64,000 nt of DNA, taken from NCBI GenBank assembly GCA_943846595.1, contig OX044355.1:806001-870000 (forward strand), written 5' to 3'. Under the pieces are notes generated by a model. That model was not told the DNA's origin, ran no database searches, and saw only the letters and a program-made list of their open reading frames with translations. How positions within the stretch are numbered: the first letter of the stretch is position 1; each line of letters starts with the position of its first letter. The position numbers and the translations under genes were made by a program. Shown piece by piece: positions 35,498-44,635 of the stretch. Source of the DNA: an uncultured Polaribacter sp. GTDB taxonomy: Bacteria > Bacteroidota > Bacteroidia > Flavobacteriales > Flavobacteriaceae.

Positions 35498-36811
35498 TTA
35501 TTTTTTCTCTGGAAGATATTCCAGGGTTAAACGTTGGTTTGGATTCAAGTATTTTTTAGCAACTTCTCTAATTTCTTCCCTTGTAATCGATCTGTAAATG
35601 TCGATTTCAGTGTTGATTAAGTTGGTGTCTCCAAATAATACATTGTAACGTGCTAAAGAATTCGCAATTCCTTCTACACTCGCATTGGAGTTTACAAAAT
35701 TGTTTTCGAACTTATTTTGTAGTTTTTGATAAGCTTTTTCAGAAATTAAATCTGTTTGTATTTTTACAATCTCTTCATCGATTTCTTTCACAATGTCGCT
35801 TAATTTGGTTTCTCCTTGAGGCAAACCATAAACAATATAGGTTCCATAGTCTTCTTGACTTAAATTAATAGCACCCACTTGTAGCGTCATTTTCTTGGTG
35901 TCTACCAATTTTTTGTATAAGATAGAACTTCTTCCAGAGCTTAAATACGAAGAAACCATGTCCAATACTCTGGAGTCTCTTGTCTTCATTGAAGGCGTTC
36001 TGTAGGCTGTAATGATTGCAGGTATTTGAATGTTTGGGTCGTATGCTTTCGCACTTATGGGAGCTGTGATTGGGTCTTCTTGTGCAACTGTTCTTTCAAT
36101 GGCTGCCCCTCTAGGAATGGGTCCAAAATAATCTTGAATCATTTTTTTAGTAGTTTCCAAACTGATATCACCAGCAACTACAAGGGTGGCATTGTTAGGG
36201 ATATAGAACTTTTTATTAAAGGCTAAGAATTCTTCTAAAGTAGCCGCATCCAGGTGTTTCATTTTACCAATAGTGGTTCCTTTATAAGGATGTTTTTTAA
36301 AAATATTCTTTTTTACATTTTCTAAAAAACGAGAATAAGGCTGATTGTCAACTCTCAATCTTTTCTCTTCTTTTACCACTTCATTTTGGGTATCTACACC
36401 GTCCTGACCAATAATTGGGTGCAGTAAACGTTCAGATTCCATCCACAATCCCAATGCTAATTTGTTTGAAGGGAAAATTTCATAATAGTAAGTTCTGTCG
36501 TCGGTTGTATTTGCATTATTTCTACCTCCATTAGAAGAAACAAGTTTAAACCATTCTCCTTTTCCAATGTTCTGTGTTCCTTCAAAGAGCAGGTGCTCAA
36601 AAAAGTGCGCCATACCAGTTCTGTCTGGTTGTTCATCTTTAGCGCCTACATGATACATGACCGCAGTTGTTACAACTGGAGCAGAATTGTCTTGGTGTAA
36701 AATGACATGCATTCCGTTGTCTAAATCGTACTCTTCAAATTCAACTTTTTGTGCATTCATAGAAAATGCAACTAAAACAGCTGAAGCAAAAGTGAATATG
36801 CTTTTTTTCAT
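35498..36811 (-). CDS. M16-family zinc peptidase, catalytic partner
   Basis: A 437-residue secreted protein with signal peptide (about residues 1-20) and the M16 inverted zinc motif HFFEH at 69-73, with the downstream glutamate in the NEVVKEE region near 145. Length and two-domain architecture match bacterial processing-peptidase-like enzymes. It is first in a two-gene operon with the inactive homologue, suggesting an active/inactive heterodimer that degrades peptides in the periplasm. Confidence 0.93.
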   Translation of the reverse strand: MKKSIFTFASAVLVAFSMNAQKVEFEEYDLDNGMHVILHQDNSAPVVTTAVMYHVGAKDEQPDRTGMAHFFEHLLFEGTQNIGKGEWFKLVSSNGGRNNANTTDDRTYYYEIFPSNKLALGLWMESERLLHPIIGQDGVDTQNEVVKEEKRLRVDNQPYSRFLENVKKNIFKKHPYKGTTIGKMKHLDAATLEEFLAFNKKFYIPNNATLVVAGDISLETTKKMIQDYFGPIPRGAAIERTVAQEDPITAPISAKAYDPNIQIPAIITAYRTPSMKTRDSRVLDMVSSYLSSGRSSILYKKLVDTKKMTLQVGAINLSQEDYGTYIVYGLPQGETKLSDIVKEIDEEIVKIQTDLISEKAYQKLQNKFENNFVNSNASVEGIANSLARYNVLFGDTNLINTEIDIYRSITREEIREVAKKYLNPNQRLTLEYLPEKK

Positions 36812-36991
36812 TGATTCTTAATTTGATTAATTTATCTTTTAGAATTTATAAGACGATTTTTAGTCTATAATGTTACATTGAAACCATAAAACCGTTTAAA
36901 TTTTCATCAAAAATAAAAATTTAAAAACAAATTTTTCCTTAATTAGTGTTAATTTTAATTATTTTCTTTTAATTATTTAGGCAATAGGAGA

Positions 36992-37019
36992 TTGTAGTTC
37001 TAAAAAATATGTATATTTG
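36992..37019 (+). promoter_or_regulatory. rplU-rpmA promoter
   Basis: TTG (36992-36994), a 17-nt spacer and TATATTTG (37012-37019), both exact. The leader to the rplU ATG is about 55 nt. The rest of the gap 36812-36990 is AT-rich with nothing else recognised. Confidence 0.7.
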
Positions 37020-37078
37020 CACCCGCATTTTCACCAAGAAAGTGCTACTAATTAGTATAAATACGCAAAACAAATAGT

Positions 37079-37582
37079 ATGTACGCAATCGTAGAGATAG
37101 CAGGGCAGCAGTTTAAAGTTGCAAAAGACCAAAAAGTATACGTACACCGTTTACAAGGAGCAGTAGGATCAGAAGTTACTTTTGAGAATGTAATGCTTGT
37201 TGAAGACAAAGGGAACGTAACTATTGGCGCCCCAGCTATAGTAGGAGCCTCAGTAACGGCTAAGATCTTGACTCACTTACAAGGTGATAAAGTGATCGTT
37301 TTTAAGAAAAAACGTAGAAAAGGTTACAAAAAGAAAAATGGACACAGACAAGCATTTAGTGAGATTCAGATCGAATCTATTGCTGCATCTGGTGCAAAAA
37401 AACCAGCAAAAAAAGAAGCTGCTCCAAAAAAGAAAGCTGCTCCTAAAGCTGAGGTAAAGGAAGCGACAACAGATTATAGTTCTATGACTGTTGCACAATT
37501 AAAAGTAGCTGCCAAAGAGCGGGGTATTTCAGGATACACTTCTTTAAAGAAAGCTGAATTAATTAAAGCTTTAACTAAATAA
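37079..37582 (+). CDS. rplU: 50S ribosomal protein L21 with C-terminal SAP/Rho-N-like tail
   Basis: Residues 1 to about 103 are a normal bL21 (MYAIVEIAGQQFKV, KKKRRKGYKKKNGHRQ). A Lys/Ala/Pro-rich linker (105-132) follows, then a 35-residue helical module SMTVAQLKVAAKERG...KKAELIKAL that resembles SAP or Rho N-terminal motifs, which bind nucleic acid. The extension is seen in flavobacterial L21 proteins. Forms an operon with rpmA, 27 bp downstream. Confidence 0.95.
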   Translation: MYAIVEIAGQQFKVAKDQKVYVHRLQGAVGSEVTFENVMLVEDKGNVTIGAPAIVGASVTAKILTHLQGDKVIVFKKKRRKGYKKKNGHRQAFSEIQIESIAASGAKKPAKKEAAPKKKAAPKAEVKEATTDYSSMTVAQLKVAAKERGISGYTSLKKAELIKALTK

Positions 37583-37609
37583 AAATTTCAATTTTAAAAC
37601 CATCGTATC

Positions 37610-37870
37610 ATGGCACATAAAAAAGGAGTAGGTAGTTCGAAGAATGGTAGAGAATCAGAATCGAAACGTCTCGGAGTAAAAATATTTGGAGGACAAGCTG
37701 CAATTGCAGGAAACATTATTGTTCGTCAAAGAGGAACAACACACAATCCAGGAGAAAACGTTTACATGGGTAAGGATCATACCTTACATGCAAAGGTTGA
37801 TGGAGTTGTTGAGTTTAGAAAGAAAAGAAACAACAGATCTTATGTTTCTATAACACCTTTTGAAGCTTAG
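37610..37870 (+). CDS. rpmA: 50S ribosomal protein L27
   Basis: An 86-residue bL27 starting [16 protein letters not shown]. The N terminus begins directly with the mature sequence, without the cleaved extension known in Firmicutes, and reaches the peptidyl-transferase centre in known ribosomes. It follows rplU and is closed by a strong terminator. Confidence 0.97.
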   Translation: MAHKKGVGSSKNGRESESKRLGVKIFGGQAAIAGNIIVRQRGTTHNPGENVYMGKDHTLHAKVDGVVEFRKKRNNRSYVSITPFEA

Positions 37871-37893
37871 TCAATAAAGCTTTCACAACTTAT

Positions 37894-37927
37894 AAAATGC
37901 TCAAACAATTAAATGTTTGAGCATTTT
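37894..37927 (+). terminator. rplU-rpmA terminator
   Basis: Perfect 13-bp stem (37894-37906 with 37915-37927, 8-nt loop) with A on the left and T on the right. An ATG at 37913, in frame with kdtA, lies in the loop and is therefore an unlikely start. Confidence 0.8.
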
Positions 37928-37963
37928 CCGTTTAAAAAGATTCCGTTTTGTATTTTTACCCTT

Positions 37964-39196
37964 ATGAAGTTATTGTATGATTTTATTGTTTTTTTGGCCT
38001 CACTATTTTTGCCAATCGCAGCTGTTTTTAATAAAAAAATAAAACTTTTTGTCGCTGGAAGAAAACAAACTTTTTCGAAAATTTCTGCATTAAAAAACAA
38101 AAAGACACTTTGGTTTCATGCGGCCTCATTGGGTGAGTTTGAACAAGCAAGACCCATTATAGCCGTTTTAAAAAAGAAATACCCTGATTATAAAATCCTC
38201 ATCACTTTTTTCTCACCTTCGGGCTATGAAATTCGAAAGAAGTATGATCTAGCAGATGTAGTTTGTTATTTGCCTTTAGACAGTAAATCTAACGCAAAAA
38301 AATTTGTGGCCCTTGTGAACCCAACGCTAGCCGTTTTCATAAAATATGAGTTTTGGCCTAATCTTTTAGATGCATTAAAAAAGAAAGAAATTCCAAGTAT
38401 TTTAGTGTCAGGAATTTTTCGAGAAGAACAAATCTTCTTCAAGTGTTACGGAGGTTTTATGCGAAATTCTCTAAAAGCATTTCATCACTTTTTTGTGCAA
38501 GATGAAAATTCGAAACAGTTATTAACTACAATTCAGTTTGAGAATATTTCTGTGGTCGGAGATACTCGCTTTGATCGTGTGTCGGCAATTTTAGAACAAG
38601 ACAATTCACTAGATTTTATAAAAGAGTTTAAAGACAATACCTACACTGTTGTTGCGGGAAGTACTTGGGAAGAAGATGAAGCTTTGTTTGTGCATTATAT
38701 TAACCATATAGCTTCTGAAGAGGAGAAATTTATAATCGCACCCCACAATATCAAGCAAGATTCAATTCTTGCACTCCAAAATGCACTCCATAAAAAAGCG
38801 GTGCTATTTTCAGAAAAATCAAATAAAAATTTAAAAGAATACCAAGTTTTTATTATCGATACAATTGGTGTTTTAACCAAAATTTATAGTGCTGCAGATA
38901 CTGCATATGTTGGTGGAGGGTTAAAAACAGGGCTGCATAATATATTAGAACCCGCTATCTTTGGAGTGCCTATAGTGATTGGAAATAAATATGATAAATT
39001 TAAAGAAGCATTGGACCTTGTAACTCTTAAAGGAGTTGTTTCTATTGAGAATCAAGAAGAATTTACAACCATTTTCCGTACTTTGAAAAATGATGATTTG
39101 TACAGGAAATCAACAGGAGAAATTAATAAAAACTATATTCAAAACAATGTGGGAGCAACGCAATCTATTATAAAATGGATGCAACAAAAAATATAA
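37964..39196 (+). CDS. kdtA: 3-deoxy-D-manno-octulosonic acid (KDO) transferase
   Basis: Adds KDO to lipid A in lipopolysaccharide synthesis, at the inner membrane. The 410-residue protein has an N-terminal membrane anchor, the family motif HAASLGEFEQARP near residue 52, KYEFWPN near 127 and the GT-B C-terminal half with YVGGGLKTGLHNILEP. The ATG at 37964 begins the conserved MKLLYDF segment. A TATTTTTA box just upstream is one mismatch from the -7 consensus. Confidence 0.94.
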   Translation: MKLLYDFIVFLASLFLPIAAVFNKKIKLFVAGRKQTFSKISALKNKKTLWFHAASLGEFEQARPIIAVLKKKYPDYKILITFFSPSGYEIRKKYDLADVVCYLPLDSKSNAKKFVALVNPTLAVFIKYEFWPNLLDALKKKEIPSILVSGIFREEQIFFKCYGGFMRNSLKAFHHFFVQDENSKQLLTTIQFENISVVGDTRFDRVSAILEQDNSLDFIKEFKDNTYTVVAGSTWEEDEALFVHYINHIASEEEKFIIAPHNIKQDSILALQNALHKKAVLFSEKSNKNLKEYQVFIIDTIGVLTKIYSAADTAYVGGGLKTGLHNILEPAIFGVPIVIGNKYDKFKEALDLVTLKGVVSIENQEEFTTIFRTLKNDDLYRKSTGEINKNYIQNNVGATQSIIKWMQQKI

Positions 39197-39232
39197 AATT
39201 CCGAAATTTCAAGGAAAGAATTTTCAAATTAA

Positions 39233-40225
39233 ATGAGCAAATTAATAGATAATTTTGGGCGACAAATAGCCTATGTGCGACTCGCAGTTACAGATCGTTG
39301 TAATTTGCGATGCCAGTACTGCATGCCTGCTCATGGAATCGATATTGTTCCCAAGGAAGAATTGCTCACATTTAAAGAAATGTATCGCTTAATTCGCGTA
39401 TTAACAGAGTTGGGAGTTACTAAAGTTCGTTTAACAGGAGGGGAACCTTTTGTTCGTAAAGATTTTATTGGATTTTTAGAAATGCTATCCTACAATGACT
39501 TGTTAGACGCCATTAATATTACCACAAACGGTGCCTTGATTTCTAAATACATTACTGACATTGAAAAGCTAGAGAAAGTTAAAAATATTAATTTAAGTAT
39601 CGACAGTTTAAAAGCCGTTAAATTCAACGAAATTACCCGTAGAAATGCTTTTGATGCCGTTTTTAAAACAATGGAACTTTTAGAAAAAAGCACATTAAAT
39701 CTCAAGTTAAACGTTGTAGTTCAGTCTGGTATTAATACAGATGAAATTAAAGATTTTGTTCGATTGACGAAAGATAGAAATTTGGCCGTTCGGTTTATAG
39801 AAGAAATGCCATTCAATGGAAATGGCCAACGTGAAATGAATGAAAACTGGACGTTTAATAAAATTTTAAACGAGATAGAAACCGAGTTTAAAGTGGCTGA
39901 AATTCAATCAGAAAAATCCGCTACATCAAGAAATTACGCGATAGAAAATCATCGTGGAACTTTTGGAATTATCCCTGCTTTTACTAGAACGATTTGTAAC
40001 GATTGCAATCGAATTAGAATCACATCAACGGGTACTTTTAAAAATTGTTTGTTTGACGATGGTGTTTTTAATTTGCGAGAATTCATAAGAAATGGTGCAT
40101 CCAATGACGATTTAAAAAAGCTCTTTTTATCTTTAGTCAAAGAGAAGCCAGCAAATGGATTTATTGCTGAAGCAAACCGGAAAAATGGAGATGTATCCGA
40201 AAGTATGAGTACGATTGGAGGGTAG
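39233..40225 (+). CDS. moaA: GTP 3',8-cyclase MoaA
   Basis: Radical-SAM enzyme for the first step of molybdopterin synthesis. The 330-residue protein has the SAM iron-sulfur motif with Cys23, Cys27 and Cys30 (DRCNLRCQYC), TGGEPFVR, the second cluster cysteines in TICNDCNR and NCLF, and the C-terminal GG required for activity. First gene of the cofactor cluster. Confidence 0.97.
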   Translation: MSKLIDNFGRQIAYVRLAVTDRCNLRCQYCMPAHGIDIVPKEELLTFKEMYRLIRVLTELGVTKVRLTGGEPFVRKDFIGFLEMLSYNDLLDAINITTNGALISKYITDIEKLEKVKNINLSIDSLKAVKFNEITRRNAFDAVFKTMELLEKSTLNLKLNVVVQSGINTDEIKDFVRLTKDRNLAVRFIEEMPFNGNGQREMNENWTFNKILNEIETEFKVAEIQSEKSATSRNYAIENHRGTFGIIPAFTRTICNDCNRIRITSTGTFKNCLFDDGVFNLREFIRNGASNDDLKKLFLSLVKEKPANGFIAEANRKNGDVSESMSTIGG

Positions 40226-40263
40226 ACAACCGATTACAAAAATATAATAATTACGCATTTAAA

Positions 40264-41487
40264 ATGATTTCAGTAGCCCCCGCATTACAAGCTGTATTGA
40301 ATACTACCCAAGATTTTGGTGTGGAACAAATTCCGTTTTTAAAATCGGTTGGGAGAGTTTCAAAAGAAGCTATTTATGCGGATAGAGATTTTCCGCCATT
40401 TCACAGGGTTTCTATGGACGGAATTTCTATTGATTACACTGCCTTCAAAAATGGTCAGAGAAGCTTTAGAATAGCCGGAACTCAAGCTGCTGGAAGCACA
40501 AAGTTAGCACTTCAGGATTCGAAAAATTGCATGGAAGTAATGACAGGGTCCGTGTTGCCAGACAACACCAATACGGTCATTCGCTATGAAGACATTACCA
40601 TAAAAAATGGAATTGCCATGGTGCATGTTGACAGCCTTCAAAAAGGGCAAAACATTCATGAAAAAGGAAAAGACAGGAAAGTTGGCGATTTATTAATTGC
40701 CAAAAACACAAAAATAGCTGCCGCAGAAATAGGCGTATTGGCTACAGTTGGAAAATCGTTTGTAAAGGTTGCAAAACATCCAAAAATAATGATTGTTTCC
40801 ACTGGAGATGAATTGGTCGATGTTGAAAAAATTCCGCGAGATCATCAAATTAGGAGAAGCAATATTTTTACGCTGGTTTCCTTGTTGGAACGGCTCAATA
40901 TATCCTCAGAAACCGCTCATATTACAGATGACAAACCGATTTTAAAATCGAAGATTAAAACCTATTTAAAAGATTATGATGTGTTGCTTTTTAGTGGCGC
41001 TGTTAGTAAAGGAAAATTCGATTTTTTACCAGAAGTGTTCGATGAATTAGGCGTTGAGAAATTATTTCATAAAGTGGCACAAAGACCAGGAAAACCCTTT
41101 TGGTTTGGAAGCACGAAAAATACGGACCTGGTGGCAAAACAACCCAATAATAAGAACACGATTGTGTTTGGGTTTCCGGGCAACCCGATTTCAACTTTTG
41201 TAAATTGCTTGGCGTATTTTTACCCTTGGTATTACAAATCGGTTGGATTAGATTACGAACAAGAAACGGCAATTTTGTCCTCAACCGTTTCCTTTAAACC
41301 AAATTTAACCTATTTTTTGCAAGTCAAATTGAGTTCTCGTTTTGGGCACTTAGTGGCAACCCCAGTATTGGGAAATGGTTCAGGAGACTTAGCCAGTATG
41401 ATACATGCAGATGCATTTATTCAATTGCCCCAAGGGCAAACAGTATTTGAAAAAGGCGCTGTTTTTCCCGTAATTAGATATCGTTGA
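40264..41487 (+). CDS. moeA: Molybdopterin molybdenumtransferase MoeA
   Basis: Inserts molybdate into adenylated molybdopterin. The 407-residue protein shows MoeA motifs: FPPFHRVSMDGI (about residue 43), the GAVSKGKFDFLPE active-site loop near 242 (SGGVSxGxxD in E. coli), RPGKPFWFG, and GFPGNPIST. The loop has Ala where Gly is usual. It lies 38 bp downstream of moaA. Confidence 0.95.
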   Translation: MISVAPALQAVLNTTQDFGVEQIPFLKSVGRVSKEAIYADRDFPPFHRVSMDGISIDYTAFKNGQRSFRIAGTQAAGSTKLALQDSKNCMEVMTGSVLPDNTNTVIRYEDITIKNGIAMVHVDSLQKGQNIHEKGKDRKVGDLLIAKNTKIAAAEIGVLATVGKSFVKVAKHPKIMIVSTGDELVDVEKIPRDHQIRRSNIFTLVSLLERLNISSETAHITDDKPILKSKIKTYLKDYDVLLFSGAVSKGKFDFLPEVFDELGVEKLFHKVAQRPGKPFWFGSTKNTDLVAKQPNNKNTIVFGFPGNPISTFVNCLAYFYPWYYKSVGLDYEQETAILSSTVSFKPNLTYFLQVKLSSRFGHLVATPVLGNGSGDLASMIHADAFIQLPQGQTVFEKGAVFPVIRYR

Positions 41488-41521
41488 GACTGAAATTTAG
41501 AAAGATTACAAACAATAATTT

Positions 41522-41998
41522 ATGAGCAATTTTACACACATTAATAAAGACAACAACCCTAAAATGGTGGACGTTTCAGCGAAAAAAACCACCAAAAGAA
41601 CAGCGATTGCAAAGGCAACCCTTTTTTTAGGAAAAGAAATACTTTCTCAATTTACAAATGATGAACTAATCACCAAGAAAGGACCTGTTTTTCAAACAGC
41701 AATTATTGCAGGAATTCAAGGTGTAAAAAAGACTTCTGAACTAATTCCGATGTGTCACCCATTAATGATTAATGGTGTTGATATTGATATTAAAATTGTA
41801 GATTCAGAAACAATAGACGTGTTTTGTAAGGTGACGATTGAAGGAAAAACAGGGGTAGAAATGGAAGCACTAACTGGCGTAAATATTACTTGTTTAACCA
41901 TTTATGATATGTGCAAAAGTATCTCCCAAGAAATCGTAATTAAAGAGGTAAGGTTGTTGGAAAAAACAGGCGGAAAATCAGATATTAAAAATGGTTAA
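41522..41998 (+). CDS. moaC: Cyclic pyranopterin monophosphate synthase MoaC
   Basis: Converts the MoaA product to cyclic pyranopterin monophosphate. The 158-residue protein carries MVDVSAKKTTKR, the active-site KKTSELIPMCHPL and GVEMEALTGVNITCLTIYD. It overlaps the mobA-like gene by 8 bp, implying coupling. 34 bp after moeA. Confidence 0.96.
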   Translation: MSNFTHINKDNNPKMVDVSAKKTTKRTAIAKATLFLGKEILSQFTNDELITKKGPVFQTAIIAGIQGVKKTSELIPMCHPLMINGVDIDIKIVDSETIDVFCKVTIEGKTGVEMEALTGVNITCLTIYDMCKSISQEIVIKEVRLLEKTGGKSDIKNG

Positions 41999-43106
41999 AC
42001 ATCAAAAACATACAAATTTAATAAGAAGACAGAACGATCATTATGCTTCGAATGAAATTTCAATTTTAGGAACCAATTGTGGCGTTATTACTGAACTGGT
42101 TCAGAAACTTTCGGAGTATTTATCCAATTATAAATTAGCGTATTTCGACGCCTCTCATGCTCAAAATGTTGTTAAAAATAAAATAGCTGCATATACATTT
42201 CATCACGAAGGGAACCTACAAATCACAACTTCTGGTAACGTAAATAAGTTTGAACAACGCTTGCAATTTGCACACTATGATTTTGTTTTTATCAATGGCA
42301 ATCATTATGAGGGGGCAAAGCAAATTTTAATTTTAGACGAAGAGAAAGAAGCCTCAGTGTTAAAGCGATTGGATCAATTGGACCGTATAGAATTTGTTAT
42401 TAAATTAAAAAAGCAAAGCAGCTTCTTTTCCTTTTTAGAAGAAAAATACCCTCATATCAATACTCTAAAATGTTATACAATTAATGAGGTGGTTAAAATA
42501 GCAAATCACATTGAGCATCTGATTCAAGAAAAAGTACCACCAGTAAAAGGATTGGTGCTCGTTGGCGGGAAAAGTACCCGAATGGGAACCGATAAATCGA
42601 AACTCGATTACCACGGGATTCCCCAAAAAATGTTTGTTCAAAAAATAGTAGAGAACCACACCTTGGAAACCTACTTTTCAGTTCAGGACTCCTCAGAAAA
42701 TGAAAGTGAAATTTCGGATGTATTTTTAAACTTAGGTCCTTTTGGAGGTATTTGTTCTGCGTTTCAAAAAGACCCAAATGCAGCTTGGCTTGCAGTAGCA
42801 ATAGATCTCCCTTTTATTAATGAGGATGTCATTCGGTTGTTATTAGAAAAAAGAAACCCAAGCAAAGTGGCAACGGCTATTAAAGGCAAAGGGAATGCTT
42901 TTGTAGAGCCGCTGATTACTATTTATGAGCCAAAAGCATATCCAATGCTATTACAGTATTTAGCCCAAGGGTATTCCTGTCCGCGAAAAATGTTGATTAA
43001 TTCAGATGTTGAAATTGTTGAAATAGATGCGTCTTTGATTTTGAATGTAAATACGCCTGAAGCCTTTGAAGCGGCAAAAAAAGAAATCAATTCAAAAGAT
43101 GAATAA
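41991..43106 (+). CDS. mobA: MobA-like nucleotidyltransferase with degenerate MobB-like N-terminal domain
   Basis: A 371-residue two-domain protein. Residues about 185-371 are MobA-like, with the nucleotide-binding motif VGGKSTRMGTDKSKL (191-205) and AVAIDLPF; MobA makes the guanine dinucleotide form of the cofactor. Residues 1-175 look like the MobB adaptor fold (ISILGTNCGVI, FVFINGNHYEG), but the P-loop position (27-34) reads GTNCGVIT, without GKT, so GTP binding seems lost. Overlaps moaC by 8 bp and moeB by 8 bp. Confidence 0.85.
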   Translation: MVKHQKHTNLIRRQNDHYASNEISILGTNCGVITELVQKLSEYLSNYKLAYFDASHAQNVVKNKIAAYTFHHEGNLQITTSGNVNKFEQRLQFAHYDFVFINGNHYEGAKQILILDEEKEASVLKRLDQLDRIEFVIKLKKQSSFFSFLEEKYPHINTLKCYTINEVVKIANHIEHLIQEKVPPVKGLVLVGGKSTRMGTDKSKLDYHGIPQKMFVQKIVENHTLETYFSVQDSSENESEISDVFLNLGPFGGICSAFQKDPNAAWLAVAIDLPFINEDVIRLLLEKRNPSKVATAIKGKGNAFVEPLITIYEPKAYPMLLQYLAQGYSCPRKMLINSDVEIVEIDASLILNVNTPEAFEAAKKEINSKDE

Positions 43107-44169
43107 AAACCAATTTTTTAAACGCCAAATAACCTTATCAGAGATTGGAGAGGTCGGACAACAAAAACTACAAGACGCTGCTGTTCTAGTGGTCGGTTGT
43201 GGCGGATTAGGGAGTCCAATTGCAGTCTACTTGGCTGCGAGTGGAATCGGAAAAATACATCTAGTAGATTTTGATACAGTAGATCTCACCAATCTTCACA
43301 GACAGGTATTCTATGATATAGATGATGTTGGAAAATCAAAAGCGGAGGTGCTATCCGCATTTATACAAAAGAGAGCTCCCTTTACTACGGTGACTTTCAC
43401 CAATGAAAAAGTTACCAAAGAAACTGTTTTTGAGTTAATAGCGCAGGTTGATATTGTAGTAGACGGAACCGATTCGCTTCCTACAAAATATTTACTAAAC
43501 GACGCTTGTGTTTTAAAAAACAAACCCTTGGTATACGGCTCTTTATATAAGTTTGACGGTTATGTAGCCACTTTTAATGTGCCACAAAAAGAGGGTAGTC
43601 AATCAGCAAATTTAAGAGATGCATTTCCAGAAATGGCAACCGACATTCCTAATTGCGAAGCAGCTGGGACATTGAATGGAATTGTTGGTATGATTGCTAC
43701 ACAACAAGTAAATGAAGTTTTGAAACTGGTTACAGGCATTGGGAGTCCTTTAGTAAATAGGTTGCTGATTTACAATTCACTTGAGAATACACAATTAAAA
43801 ATGACGTTGTTACCAAGTGTTTTGAAAACGGAAATTTTGAAGTTGTTTGAAACTCAATCTTATTCGGATGCTGTTTGTGCAGTTCAACGCGCTGATTTGC
43901 AAATTTCGCCGACATACTTAAGAGAGAAAATAACATCTAAAAATATTGAAATTATAGCAGTACTTTCCCATTTAGAATTGCCATTTAAGGTGCATCAAAC
44001 AATTCCAATATCTGACTTTGATGTAGAAAAAATAAATATTGATTTTAATAAAACTTATGTGATGGTGTGTCAACGGGGATTGAATAGTTACCAAGCCACA
44101 AAAATGGTAAAGAAAAGATATCCAACAGTAACCGTATTGAGCCTTACGGGAGGAATCTCAAACTATTAA
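43099..44169 (+). CDS. moeB: MoeB/ThiF-type adenylyltransferase with rhodanese domain
   Basis: A 356-residue E1-like protein that would adenylate the C-terminal Gly-Gly of MoaD. The ATP-binding motif GCGGLGSP is at 33-40, VDFDTVDLTNLHRQ follows, and a cysteine sits in PNCEAAGTLNGIVG. The CxxC zinc pair of E. coli MoeB is absent: the stretch reads NLRDAFPE. A C-terminal rhodanese-like domain (about 265-356, cysteine in VMVCQRGLNS) could supply sulfur. ATG 43099 is preferred to the upstream in-frame start in mobA. Overlaps moaE by 4 bp at the 3' end. Confidence 0.92.
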   Translation: MNKNQFFKRQITLSEIGEVGQQKLQDAAVLVVGCGGLGSPIAVYLAASGIGKIHLVDFDTVDLTNLHRQVFYDIDDVGKSKAEVLSAFIQKRAPFTTVTFTNEKVTKETVFELIAQVDIVVDGTDSLPTKYLLNDACVLKNKPLVYGSLYKFDGYVATFNVPQKEGSQSANLRDAFPEMATDIPNCEAAGTLNGIVGMIATQQVNEVLKLVTGIGSPLVNRLLIYNSLENTQLKMTLLPSVLKTEILKLFETQSYSDAVCAVQRADLQISPTYLREKITSKNIEIIAVLSHLELPFKVHQTIPISDFDVEKINIDFNKTYVMVCQRGLNSYQATKMVKKRYPTVTVLSLTGGISNY

Positions 44170-44588
44170 GGATGGGCATTTACCCAAACTTCACCATCTT
44201 CAAAATATTCTTTTTTCCAGATAGGAACTGTTTCTTTTAGCCTGTCAATGGCAAATTCGCAAGCCTCAAAAGCCGCTTTTCTGTGTTTTGCAGAAGCCGT
44301 AATAATCACCGGAATATCGCCAATTTGTAACATGCCTTCTGCATGGTGTATCGCAATTTTTTGGATGCGGAATTTTTCTAAGGCCAATTTGGCAATTTTT
44401 TGCATTTCTTTCATTGCCATGGGTTTGTAGGTAGAAAAGTCCAGTTGGATTACTTTTTTGTTTTGGGTATCATTTCTAACAGTCCCTACAAATGCTGCTA
44501 TACCACCGCATGAATCCGCTGTTACAAAATGGTAACATTCGTTTAAATTCAATTTCTCTGAAGTAACTTTTATAGATGTTTTGCTCAT
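44166..44588 (-). CDS. moaE: Molybdopterin synthase catalytic subunit MoaE
   Basis: Large subunit of molybdopterin synthase, which takes sulfur from MoaD-thiocarboxylate. The 140-residue protein has GGIAAFVGTVRN near residue 28, HHAEGMLQIGD, and the basic active-site segments KHRKAAFEACEFAID and VPIWKKE. The start is ATG 44588: the frame runs further upstream but through the promoter. Convergent with moeB. Confidence 0.95.
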   Translation of the reverse strand: MSKTSIKVTSEKLNLNECYHFVTADSCGGIAAFVGTVRNDTQNKKVIQLDFSTYKPMAMKEMQKIAKLALEKFRIQKIAIHHAEGMLQIGDIPVIITASAKHRKAAFEACEFAIDRLKETVPIWKKEYFEDGEVWVNAHP

Positions 44589-44597
44589 ATTGAAATA

Positions 44598-44605
44598 CAA
44601 AAATA
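44598..44605 (-). promoter_or_regulatory. moaE promoter -7 box
   Basis: TATTTTTG on the minus strand, exact consensus, 9 bp before the ATG at 44588, so the leader would be only a few bases. Its expected -33 position falls inside the palindrome at 44613-44635. Confidence 0.55.
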
Positions 44606-44612
44606 GGAAATC

Positions 44613-44635
44613 ATAACGTATCTTTGTCACGTTAT
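44613..44635. promoter_or_regulatory. Candidate operator: ATAACGT-N9-ACGTTAT
   Basis: A perfect 7-bp inverted repeat with a 9-nt spacer. It covers the plus-strand -7 box TATCTTTG (44619-44626) of the DUF3817 gene and the -33 region expected for moaE, so a dimeric regulator bound here could govern both. The regulator is unknown. Confidence 0.5.

Noticed and set aside
37913..37963. ATG at 37913 as the start of KdtA
   Set aside because: The codon falls in the loop of the rpmA terminator; the conserved family N terminus begins at 37964.
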